NCBI GenBank assembly: GCA_017475725.1
Contig: JAFVFA010000034.1
Location: forward strand, 1 to 13,683
DNA length: 13,683 bases
Direction of reading: 5' to 3'
Source of the DNA: Spirochaetales bacterium
GTDB lineage: Bacteria; Spirochaetota; Spirochaetia; Sphaerochaetales; Sphaerochaetaceae
How positions within the stretch are numbered: the stretch's first letter is position 1; each line of letters starts with the position of its first letter. This document shows positions 5,714 to 12,485 of the stretch, piece after piece. The position numbers and the translations under genes are program-made. A model generated the notes under the pieces. The model ran no database searches, was not told where the DNA came from, and saw nothing but the letters and a program-made list of their open reading frames with translations.

Positions 5714-8083
5714 TCAGCCCTCCATCTCGATCTTTATGACGGCACCATCCTTCAGCTCCGAAAGCGGGATCCTGACGGCCCTGCCCTTCTGGATGTGCCT
5801 CGGGTTGCTTACCTCTATGTGAACTCTCCTTCCACGGAACGCCCTGTCAACCTCAAAGCCGTCCCAGGATGACGGAATGCATGGGTCTATGACCAGACCG
5901 TCGTAGTCAGGCCTGATTCCCAGAATGTGGTGCGTCGATGCGAAGTATGCCCACCCTGCGGAGCCTGTGAGCCATGGATGCCTTGCCCTTCCATAGGCGC
6001 TGTGGTCGCGCCCCATTATGAACTGGCAGTAGGTGTATGGTTCGCTCTGGCGGATCTCTATCAGATCGTTCTGCCTTGCAGGACAGAGCGCATTGTAGAA
6101 CTTCATGGCAAGGTCACCATCCCCCATCTTCGCGGCAGCCACCCAGGCCCATGGGTTCGGATGGCTGAATATGGAGCCGTTTTCCTTCACACCCCTGTAG
6201 ACCCGCGTGACGAAGCCGACCTCGTCGTCTGGCTTGCTGTAGCTGGGTGCATTCAGATGGATGCCCCAATCCCCATAGAGGTACGTATCTATTGCATTGA
6301 GTGTTTTTCTTGCATGTTCACCTGTAGCCAGGCCACTGCAGATGGCCCAGGCGTTTGATTCCAGATGAACTCTTCCCTCTGCGTCGGAATGGGTTCCTAT
6401 TCTCCTTCCCGATTTGGTGAAACCTCTTATGTACCATTCACCGTCCCAGAGCTCCCTCTCACAGGCGACCTTGACCTTGTCCCTCATGGTCTCATAGAAG
6501 GGCACCAGATTATCCTTGCCGCAATGTCTCAGAAGTTCAATGAACTCATCCAGGGCCCAGTAGTGCAGGAAGGACACAAGTGCGCTCTCTCCTCCACCAA
6601 GGTTGATGCAGTCGTTCCAGTCCGCCCTAAGGCCGAGGCAGATCCCATGGCTTCCCACCTGCTCGGCGCTGAACCGCAGGATTCTCTCCATGTGCTCCAG
6701 AACCGTGCCCTCTCCCTTGTCGGCATAGCCCAGCACCTTATCAAGGAAGTTGAAGTCCCCGGTCTCCTTCACGTACTCGCAGATGGACGGGACAAGCCAC
6801 AGGGCATCGTCGCTGCACGTGTCCTTGAGGCCATGGACCATGTTGCCAGGTTCCGGCATCGGCTTGACGGTCGGGGATTTGAAGGGCGCCTTCTTCGGGA
6901 TGTCAGGGTCGAAGACCGCGGGATCGAAAAGGTGCAGGCCATAGCCGCTCGAGGTCAGTCCCCTCAGGAGCTGGACGATCCTCTTTCTGCACTGCTCCGG
7001 GTTGGAGCCTACGGCGCACATGGCATCCTGCGCCGTGTCACGGTAGCCCAGACCGGTTCTCCCTCCGACCTCAATGAAGGAGGCGAAGCGGCTGAAGACC
7101 ACGTTGGTCTCGCTCTGATAGAGGTTCCAGGTGTTGAGCATGGTGTCCATGTCCCTGTTCGGCGTATGGACCTGGAGTGTGTCGATCTTCCGCCTCCAAT
7201 AGTCAGCCAGGCTCCGGAAGGCCATGTCGACATTGCTGAAGTCCGAGAACTCCATGCGCTCCCTCAGCCCGGCGTCCAGGTCTCCTACACCAAGGATGAA
7301 CACAAAGCGTCTGGTCTCACCAGGTTCTATGGTGAAGTCATGTGAAAGGGCGCCGCACTGGTTGTTCCCCAGCTCGGTGCTGTTCGACAGAGACCCCCTC
7401 TCCACCCCCAGAGGGTTGGTCTCCGTACGATACAGACCGATGAAACTATCCCTGACGCCGTCATATCCCGATGGCTCGAAAGACGATGTGAAGTAATGGT
7501 ACATCTCAGGGTTGTAGAAGTTGTCGCACTCTATCACCCCGTCCCTGTATCTTGTGCCGCTGCAGTACATGCTCATCTGGAAGTTCTGGTTGTCTATCTC
7601 GACTATGTTGAAACTGAACTCGCAGTAGCCGAAGATGGAGAGATCACGTCTCTCCCTGCCGTCGTTTCTGACGGTCACATCCCAGATCTCGCAGCTGTGT
7701 CCTCTGGGGATGAACATGGTCTGGCAGGCGAAGACATCCCTGTAGGAGCATTCGAATTTCGAATAGGAGAGCCCATGGCGCGTTCTGTATGTGGCCACGT
7801 CCTGGCTTTTGCCCACCGGCTGCCAGGAGACGCTCCAGTAGTCGCCGTCAGAGGCGTCCCTGAGGTACACATAGTGCCCCGGACGGTCCAGGGGGACTCC
7901 GTTAGGTCTGAACCTTGTGACTCTGTGGGTCTCGGGGTCCTCATGGAACATGTAGCCGCCCGCATTGTGCGAGATGACGGTCCCTGTGGTCTCCGTCCCC
8001 AGATAGTTGGTCCAGGACACCGGGACATCCTGCCTTGTGATCACATACTCTCTTCTATCGTTGTCAAAGTATCCGTATTGCAT
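5714..8083 (-). CDS. chbP: N,N'-diacetylchitobiose phosphorylase (GH94)
   Basis: The product is 789 residues, full length for the family (the Vibrio proteolyticus enzyme is about 800). It phosphorolyses GlcNAc-beta-1,4-GlcNAc to GlcNAc-1-phosphate and GlcNAc in the cytoplasm, saving an ATP. The protein follows the characterised enzyme almost throughout from memory: YGYFDNDRREYVITR at the start, WTNYLGTE, SRFASFIEVGGRTGLGYRDT (331-350), HGLKDTCSDD and GRDHSAYGRARHPWLTG. The general acid is Asp491 in RADWNDCINLGGGES. The beta-sandwich N-domain (about 1-270) and the (alpha/alpha)6 barrel after it are both complete. ATG at 8083 lies 2 bases after the GNAT stop, with GGGAAG as a fair ribosome site. 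Alternative GH94 activities (cellobiose, cellodextrin) are less likely given this close match and the hexosaminidase neighbour. Confidence 0.95.
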   Translation of the reverse strand: MQYGYFDNDRREYVITRQDVPVSWTNYLGTETTGTVISHNAGGYMFHEDPETHRVTRFRPNGVPLDRPGHYVYLRDASDGDYWSVSWQPVGKSQDVATYRTRHGLSYSKFECSYRDVFACQTMFIPRGHSCEIWDVTVRNDGRERRDLSIFGYCEFSFNIVEIDNQNFQMSMYCSGTRYRDGVIECDNFYNPEMYHYFTSSFEPSGYDGVRDSFIGLYRTETNPLGVERGSLSNSTELGNNQCGALSHDFTIEPGETRRFVFILGVGDLDAGLRERMEFSDFSNVDMAFRSLADYWRRKIDTLQVHTPNRDMDTMLNTWNLYQSETNVVFSRFASFIEVGGRTGLGYRDTAQDAMCAVGSNPEQCRKRIVQLLRGLTSSGYGLHLFDPAVFDPDIPKKAPFKSPTVKPMPEPGNMVHGLKDTCSDDALWLVPSICEYVKETGDFNFLDKVLGYADKGEGTVLEHMERILRFSAEQVGSHGICLGLRADWNDCINLGGGESALVSFLHYWALDEFIELLRHCGKDNLVPFYETMRDKVKVACERELWDGEWYIRGFTKSGRRIGTHSDAEGRVHLESNAWAICSGLATGEHARKTLNAIDTYLYGDWGIHLNAPSYSKPDDEVGFVTRVYRGVKENGSIFSHPNPWAWVAAAKMGDGDLAMKFYNALCPARQNDLIEIRQSEPYTYCQFIMGRDHSAYGRARHPWLTGSAGWAYFASTHHILGIRPDYDGLVIDPCIPSSWDGFEVDRAFRGRRVHIEVSNPRHIQKGRAVRIPLSELKDGAVIKIEMEG
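5718..5723 (-). promoter_or_regulatory. Shine-Dalgarno that fixes the TTG start of the transporter fusion
   Basis: GGAGGG on the minus strand lies inside the last codons of the phosphorylase gene, 7 bases before TTG at 5710. A nearby ATG at 5714 is in another frame and stops after four codons. The next in-frame Met falls inside the first half of the membrane domain, so TTG is the credible start. Confidence 0.75.
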
Positions 8084-8085
8084 CC

Positions 8086-8574
8086 TTACTTCCCGAACTT
8101 TCTGAAATCCCTGTAGATCCCCGGAGTGCTTCCCTCTATTATCCTGGCTCCGCAGACCTTCTCGTAGAACTCTGCGGGACCTATTCCGCCTATGATTGCA
8201 TAGGCGTAGCCGATGTTCCTCATGTCATGGAGGCATCTGAGAAGAAGCGCGGCTCCTATTCCCTTCCCCTGATGGTCCTCACGGACCTTTGTGGGACCGA
8301 AGAAATCCTTCATTGTGGCCTCGTAGCAGGCGTATCCTATGAGTTCCCCGTCCTTCTCCGCCACAAAGCAGCTGACAGGCTGCCTTGAGAAGCTTACGGC
8401 GCACTCACCCTTTGCATACCGTCCTCCGACCATCTCGACAAAATCAAGGATGGCGTACATGTCAGGGACCATTGCTCTCCTGATGATGATTCCCTCACCA
8501 AGAAGCGCTTTCTCCTTCTCCCGGCACCATGCAAGATCCGGTATGTTCATAAGGTTCACAATCATATCAGCCAT
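8086..8574 (-). CDS. GNAT-family N-acetyltransferase, possibly acting on glucosamine or glucosaminides
   Basis: The product is 162 residues and soluble. The acetyl-CoA-binding motif A is clear: VREDHQGKGIGAALL (97-111, pyrophosphate loop QGKGIG at 102-107). It is followed by GYAYAIIGGIGPAEFYEK (122-139) and a C-terminal GSTPGIY. Part of the first GNAT strand is EKDGELIGYACYEA (73-86). It sits between the beta-mannosidase and the chitobiose phosphorylase genes in a close-packed operon, which suggests an amino-sugar substrate. Clostridium acetobutylicum GlmA, a glucosamine/glucosaminide N-acetyltransferase of similar size, is a candidate relative, but I cannot confirm the match here. A function in re-acetylating glucosamine-containing sugars is inference; another small amine is equally allowed by the sequence. 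ATG at 8574 has an excellent ribosome site. Confidence 0.85.
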   Translation of the reverse strand: MADMIVNLMNIPDLAWCREKEKALLGEGIIIRRAMVPDMYAILDFVEMVGGRYAKGECAVSFSRQPVSCFVAEKDGELIGYACYEATMKDFFGPTKVREDHQGKGIGAALLLRCLHDMRNIGYAYAIIGGIGPAEFYEKVCGARIIEGSTPGIYRDFRKFGK

Positions 8575-8580
8575 TTAGGG

Positions 8581-8587
8581 CCTCCTT
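8581..8587 (-). promoter_or_regulatory. Shine-Dalgarno of the GNAT gene
   Basis: AAGGAGG on the minus strand, 6 bases before ATG at 8574, shares its first base with the last base of the mannosidase stop codon (TGA, 8589-8587). It is a full-consensus ribosome site, so this small enzyme may be translated strongly relative to its neighbours. Confidence 0.8.
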
Positions 8588-11043
8588 CATCCTTCATTCA
8601 AGGCCGAATAAAGGTCATACACCTTCAGATTGGCCCTGAAATCCTCAAGCTGTACATTCTCATACGGCGTGAACACAAGAGTCCTCTCACCCATCAACGT
8701 GAAGAGGCAATCATCGAATCTTCCCCTTATAGGGCCTGCGTCAGGCACAACGTAGAAGGCGGGCTTCTCTGCTCTGACCGTTATCAGGAAGACATCTCCC
8801 TTCTCGGAGACCTCATATCCCAGTCCGGGATCCACTATGCCGGCATCCTTTGGCCTTGAGAGAAGAAGGGTCTCCTCAACCCCTCCGAATGAGACGCATG
8901 CATAGCAGGAGCCTGCATCCAATCCATCCAGTTTCTCCTCCAGGACCGTGACGACCTCCAGACTTCCGACGGTGACCTCGGATTCCATCGACCTCACCTG
9001 GCATCCGCTGAAGTCCAGCAGAGAGACTCTGCACCTGCCGCTGAAAGCCTCCCTTCCATCGTTGCAGACCTTGACGAACAGCCTGCCATCATCCGTGTAG
9101 ACCAGAGGTGCCACCGTGCTGTAGAAGCGCTTTGCAGCGTAATGCAGAGGCTTCCACTTGCCGCTGTACTCTATGCTGGACCATGAGGACACAGGCCAGA
9201 CGTCGTTGAGCTGCCAATAGAGCGTACCCATGCAGTATGGCATAAGGCCTCTCCAGTAGGTCACCGCAGTGCCGATCGCATAGGCCTGCTGGACCTGGCT
9301 GAGATACAGCTGGTTCTCGAATCCCGCAGGCTGACGGAAGTAGCGGGAGAACATCTCGTAGATGATGGAGTTGCCCTCCTCGTTCCTCTGATGATGCTCC
9401 ATCACAGCACTTGTTATGGAGAATTCATCCTCGGGAGCGAAGCTGCGGACCTCGCTGAGAGACGGGAAGCTCTGGTACCCGAACTCGGAGCAGAAGCGAG
9501 GCCTCACGCTGTGGTAGGACTCGAAATCCTTGCGCTCATGCCATACCGTCCAGTAATGCATGTCCCCGTTCCCGTCAGAATGCCAGTTGTCGGAATAGTC
9601 CCCAGGCCCGGCGCATGGGCTTGAAGGCCAGTACATCCTGGAGGGGTCCTCCTCAACCAGTATGCGGTCTATCCAGTTGGAGTAGAGCTTCTCGTAGTCC
9701 TTCAGGTACAGAGGCAGGTTGGCCCTTGTCTCCTCGTACCAGCCAAGGGCGCCAAGGCATTCGTTGTTTCCGCACCAGAGCGCGATGCAGGTCCGGGACC
9801 CAAGCCTTCTAACCTGGTCCCTGAGCTCCTTCTCCACGCTCTCAAGGAACCAGTCCTCAGCAGGATAGGTGGAGCAGCTGAACATGAGGTCATGCCACAG
9901 CAGTATGCCGTAGCGGTCACAGGCATCGTAGAAGGCCTCCTTCTCATACCAGCCGCCACCCCAGACGCGGATCATGTTCATGTTCGCGTCACGTGCATCC
10001 CGTATGATTGAGTCGTACCTCTCCGCTTTCATGCGGCATGGCCTTGCATCCAGCGGAATCCAGTTGGCACCCTTGCAGAACACAGGCTGGCCATTGACCA
10101 CAACGGTCAGCTCCTTGCCTCCCATTGTCATTCCGTTTCTGACTTCAATGGTCCTAAACCCGATCTTTCTTGTTGATTCATAGTCTCCAAGCTCGAACAG
10201 GACATCATACAGAGGCTGGTCTCCAAGACCGTTAGGCCACCAGAGCTCGACTGCAAAGCTGGGGATCTCCATGTTGATGCAGAAGGCCTCATCCGTCGTA
10301 TGAAGTATAATGACCTTCTCCATCTTCCTGCCTGCGCAGCGGAGTCTGAGGGAGACCTCGCAATCGTGGAAGACCTTCACAAAGGCCTTCACCTGAAGCT
10401 CCCAGTCACAGCCTTTTCTCTTTGGGATCACAGAGAAGGAGCTCAGATGGAAATCCTCGCACTCGAAAAGCATGACGCTCTCATGGATCCCGATCGTCTG
10501 CATGCAGAGGCCCCAGTCCCAGGCGGCATTGCACTGGGCCTTTCTGACAAGGTTCCTTGCAGGTGAGTCATGCATGTACCTTGAACATGGAATCGGATGC
10601 TCCAGACGGCTCTGCCTCTCCAGGGCAACCTTCTCTGAGGACGTGAAATCGAATTCGACAAGGTTCTCACCGTCCTGAAGGGCATCCGTCACATCGATCT
10701 CGTATATCCTGTGTTCGTTGTCGAACGACGCCACATTGACCTTGTTGATTGCAAGGGTTGCTATGGTATCCACCTTCTCCAGCCTGAGGATATAGGTTCT
10801 TCCATCCCTCTTCCTCAGATCAAAGGTTCTGGATATCCTCCAGTCGCTTCTGCCTATGAAGAGAGTCTCAAGCTCATTCCTTGCATAGTATGGGTCGGGG
10901 ACGACAAGGTCCTCTATCAGGGCATCCTGGACGCAACCGGGGATGTCCATAGGAAAGCGGCTTCCATCCCTGACATCGTAGCTGTTCTCCTCGACCCTCA
11001 GGGCCTGGAGCTCCCATTCCCCATCCAGGCGGATTCTTCTCAT
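8587..11043 (-). CDS. Beta-mannosidase (GH2)
   Basis: The product is 818 residues, the normal length for bacterial GH2 beta-mannosidases. It removes non-reducing beta-linked mannose. Domains in order are a jelly-roll sugar-binding domain (about 1-160), an immunoglobulin-like domain (about 190-300), the TIM barrel from about 310 (FCKGANWIPLDARP, then MIRVWGGGWYE), and C-terminal sandwich domains. The acid/base is Glu428 in LWCGNNECLGALGWYEE and the nucleophile is Glu520 in RPRFCSEFGYQSFPS. The stretches MEHHQRN, GTLYWQLNDVWPVSSWSS and YLSQVQQAYA are hallmarks of beta-mannosidase rather than GH2 galactosidase or glucuronidase. There is no signal peptide, so it is cytoplasmic. ATG at 11043 overlaps the GH20 stop by 4 bases (ATGA) with GGAGG upstream. 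A longer open frame to 11157 lies over the GH20 gene and is not credible. Confidence 0.95.
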   Translation of the reverse strand: MRRIRLDGEWELQALRVEENSYDVRDGSRFPMDIPGCVQDALIEDLVVPDPYYARNELETLFIGRSDWRISRTFDLRKRDGRTYILRLEKVDTIATLAINKVNVASFDNEHRIYEIDVTDALQDGENLVEFDFTSSEKVALERQSRLEHPIPCSRYMHDSPARNLVRKAQCNAAWDWGLCMQTIGIHESVMLFECEDFHLSSFSVIPKRKGCDWELQVKAFVKVFHDCEVSLRLRCAGRKMEKVIILHTTDEAFCINMEIPSFAVELWWPNGLGDQPLYDVLFELGDYESTRKIGFRTIEVRNGMTMGGKELTVVVNGQPVFCKGANWIPLDARPCRMKAERYDSIIRDARDANMNMIRVWGGGWYEKEAFYDACDRYGILLWHDLMFSCSTYPAEDWFLESVEKELRDQVRRLGSRTCIALWCGNNECLGALGWYEETRANLPLYLKDYEKLYSNWIDRILVEEDPSRMYWPSSPCAGPGDYSDNWHSDGNGDMHYWTVWHERKDFESYHSVRPRFCSEFGYQSFPSLSEVRSFAPEDEFSITSAVMEHHQRNEEGNSIIYEMFSRYFRQPAGFENQLYLSQVQQAYAIGTAVTYWRGLMPYCMGTLYWQLNDVWPVSSWSSIEYSGKWKPLHYAAKRFYSTVAPLVYTDDGRLFVKVCNDGREAFSGRCRVSLLDFSGCQVRSMESEVTVGSLEVVTVLEEKLDGLDAGSCYACVSFGGVEETLLLSRPKDAGIVDPGLGYEVSEKGDVFLITVRAEKPAFYVVPDAGPIRGRFDDCLFTLMGERTLVFTPYENVQLEDFRANLKVYDLYSALNEG

Positions 11044-12425
11044 GGCCTTTCCTCCCAGGCTGCAGGGCTGCAGACAAGGTTCAGCTTCCAGCAGAGATCC
11101 TTCATGGCCTCGCGCCTTCTGCAGAGTCTCTCCCAACTCTTGGACTGCCCGTTCCACATGTTGTCCGCGATGGCGAAGACCCTTGGGAACATCATGTATT
11201 CAACTGCCCTTCCGCTTGCCATGCGCTCGGTCCAGACATTGCACTGGGCACCAAGGATCAGCTTTCTCTGGTCCTCAGGCAGCTCCTGCATCCCCAGGTC
11301 GATGTCGAACGAGTCCTTCACCGTGAAGACACCCCATTGGCTGGGCTCGAAGCTGTCCGAGGTGTAGCCCTTGTCAAGGTACATGCCCTGCTGCGGACAT
11401 AGTACCACATTGTGGCCCCTTGAGGATGCGGTTCTTGCTCCGTCAAGTCCGCGCCACGACATCACGACCACGTCCTTGTCTATTGAAGGGGCGTCAACGA
11501 CCTCGTCCCAACCCATGGCCCTCTTCCCGTATGATGATATCAGCCTTGAGAGTCTGCTGGTGAACCATCCCTGGAGCTCTGTCCCGTCCTTCAGGCTGTT
11601 CTCCTTCATCAGCGCAATGCACTCGGGGTTGGTCTCCCACTGTCCGTGGGGGCATTCGTCGCCGCCCATGTGGATGTATGGGCCGGGGAAGATGGAGCAG
11701 AGCTTTCCGAATGCCGCATCCAGGAAGGTCCACAGATCAGGGCTTGCAGGGTTGATGACATCATCGAATATTCCCCAACGCTGCTCAACCAGAACTTTAT
11801 TTCCCGTACATCCGAACTGCGGATAGGCTGCAAGAAGCGCCTTGGTATGCCCCGGGACCTCTATCTCCGGAACCACAGTCATCCCGCGTTCAGAGCAGAA
11901 GCCGACGATATCCCGGAGGTCATCGTCTGAATAGAAGCCGCCGTCAGTCATCTCATGCTTGATGTATTCCGTGTTTGCCCTGACTGATGCGATGCTCTCC
12001 AGAAGTGGATAGCCTTCTACCCCGAACCTCCAGCCCTGGTCATCGGTCAGGTGCCAGTGGAAGACATTGTAGCCTACCATGGACATGACGTTGATGATCC
12101 TTTTAAGCTCATCCACAGACATGAAGTGTCTGCAGACATCTATGTGGAACCCCCTGTACTCGAAAGAGGGGGAAGCGAATTCGAACTCACAGACGGGGAC
12201 ATCCCCGTCGAAAAGCACCTCAAGCTGCCTTATGTATCCAAGTCCCTGGTTCACTTCGGCAACCGTCTTGCCACAGACCTCTGCAGAGCCGTCCATTATG
12301 CGCACACAGTTGCGCTCCCCACCGGCTCTTGTCCCGACTGCACCATCCAGTCTTGTGGTCTTGTCATATGTGACCCCGTCAGAGATGATCTGCGGGGTCA
12401 GAAGTGTCTCTATCCTCTTTTCCAT
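11040..12425 (-). CDS. Beta-N-acetylhexosaminidase (GH20), cytoplasmic
   Basis: The product is 461 residues and removes terminal beta-linked GlcNAc or GalNAc by substrate-assisted catalysis. The catalytic pair is Asp256-Glu257 in HMGGDECPHGQW. Other family residues are visible: YRGFHIDVCRH (90-100), FHWHLTDDQGWR (122-133), VVPEIEVPGH (184-193) and MSWRG. The N-terminal domain (1 to about 85) is short, and there is no signal peptide or added binding module, so the enzyme should work on imported oligosaccharides. ATG at 12425 is the first possible start, because an in-frame TAA lies 3 bases before it. No Shine-Dalgarno is present; a terminator-like hairpin fills that space. Translation may therefore depend on coupling to an upstream frame. 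The gene overlaps the mannosidase by 4 bases. Confidence 0.93.
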   Translation of the reverse strand: MEKRIETLLTPQIISDGVTYDKTTRLDGAVGTRAGGERNCVRIMDGSAEVCGKTVAEVNQGLGYIRQLEVLFDGDVPVCEFEFASPSFEYRGFHIDVCRHFMSVDELKRIINVMSMVGYNVFHWHLTDDQGWRFGVEGYPLLESIASVRANTEYIKHEMTDGGFYSDDDLRDIVGFCSERGMTVVPEIEVPGHTKALLAAYPQFGCTGNKVLVEQRWGIFDDVINPASPDLWTFLDAAFGKLCSIFPGPYIHMGGDECPHGQWETNPECIALMKENSLKDGTELQGWFTSRLSRLISSYGKRAMGWDEVVDAPSIDKDVVVMSWRGLDGARTASSRGHNVVLCPQQGMYLDKGYTSDSFEPSQWGVFTVKDSFDIDLGMQELPEDQRKLILGAQCNVWTERMASGRAVEYMMFPRVFAIADNMWNGQSKSWERLCRRREAMKDLCWKLNLVCSPAAWEERP

Positions 12426-12430
12426 CTTTT

Positions 12431-12456
12431 AAAAAAGGCGGGTCCTAGAACCCGCC
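12431..12456 (-). terminator. Strong terminator-like hairpin between the sugar-binding protein and GH20 genes (attenuator candidate)
   Basis: On the minus strand GGCGGGT (12456-12450) pairs perfectly with ACCCGCC (12443-12437) around the loop TCTAGG, and TTTTTT follows (12436-12431). This is a textbook intrinsic terminator. It ends 5 bases before the GH20 ATG, leaving no room for a promoter between them. Downstream enzymes must therefore be transcribed by read-through or from a promoter upstream of the hairpin. Such elements commonly keep the binding-protein mRNA in excess over the enzymes. Confidence 0.88.
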
Positions 12457-12468
12457 ATATGTCTTCAT
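12445..12468 (-). other. Possible 7-codon leader frame (MKTYGGF) running into the hairpin
   Basis: ATG at 12468 lies 7 bases after GGAAGGG (12482-12476), a fair Shine-Dalgarno. The frame reads MKTYGGF and stops at TAG inside the hairpin loop. A ribosome translating it would cover the ascending arm. A second tiny frame, MAGSRTRLF (ATG at 12458, TAA at 12431-12429), stops 3 bases before the GH20 ATG but lacks an obvious ribosome site. Frames this short occur by chance. Confidence 0.25.
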
Positions 12469-12485
12469 TGTGAAACCCTTCCGGA

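Noticed and set aside
6365..7345. Long plus-strand open frame of 326 codons opposite the phosphorylase gene
   Set aside because: It is antisense to a full-length, strongly conserved GH94 gene, resembles no family I know, and is explained by codon bias of the real gene. The same applies to 2567-3472, 4934-5635 and 7496-8116.
8587..11043. GH2 enzyme as an exo-beta-glucosaminidase or beta-galactosidase
   Set aside because: The acid/base and nucleophile surroundings and the MEHHQRN and YWQLNDVWPVSSW stretches fit beta-mannosidases much better.
11044..11157. N-terminal extension of the beta-mannosidase frame by 38 codons
   Set aside because: It lies over the GH20 3' end, is unlike GH2 N-termini, and ATG at 11043 has a good ribosome site and the classic ATGA overlap.
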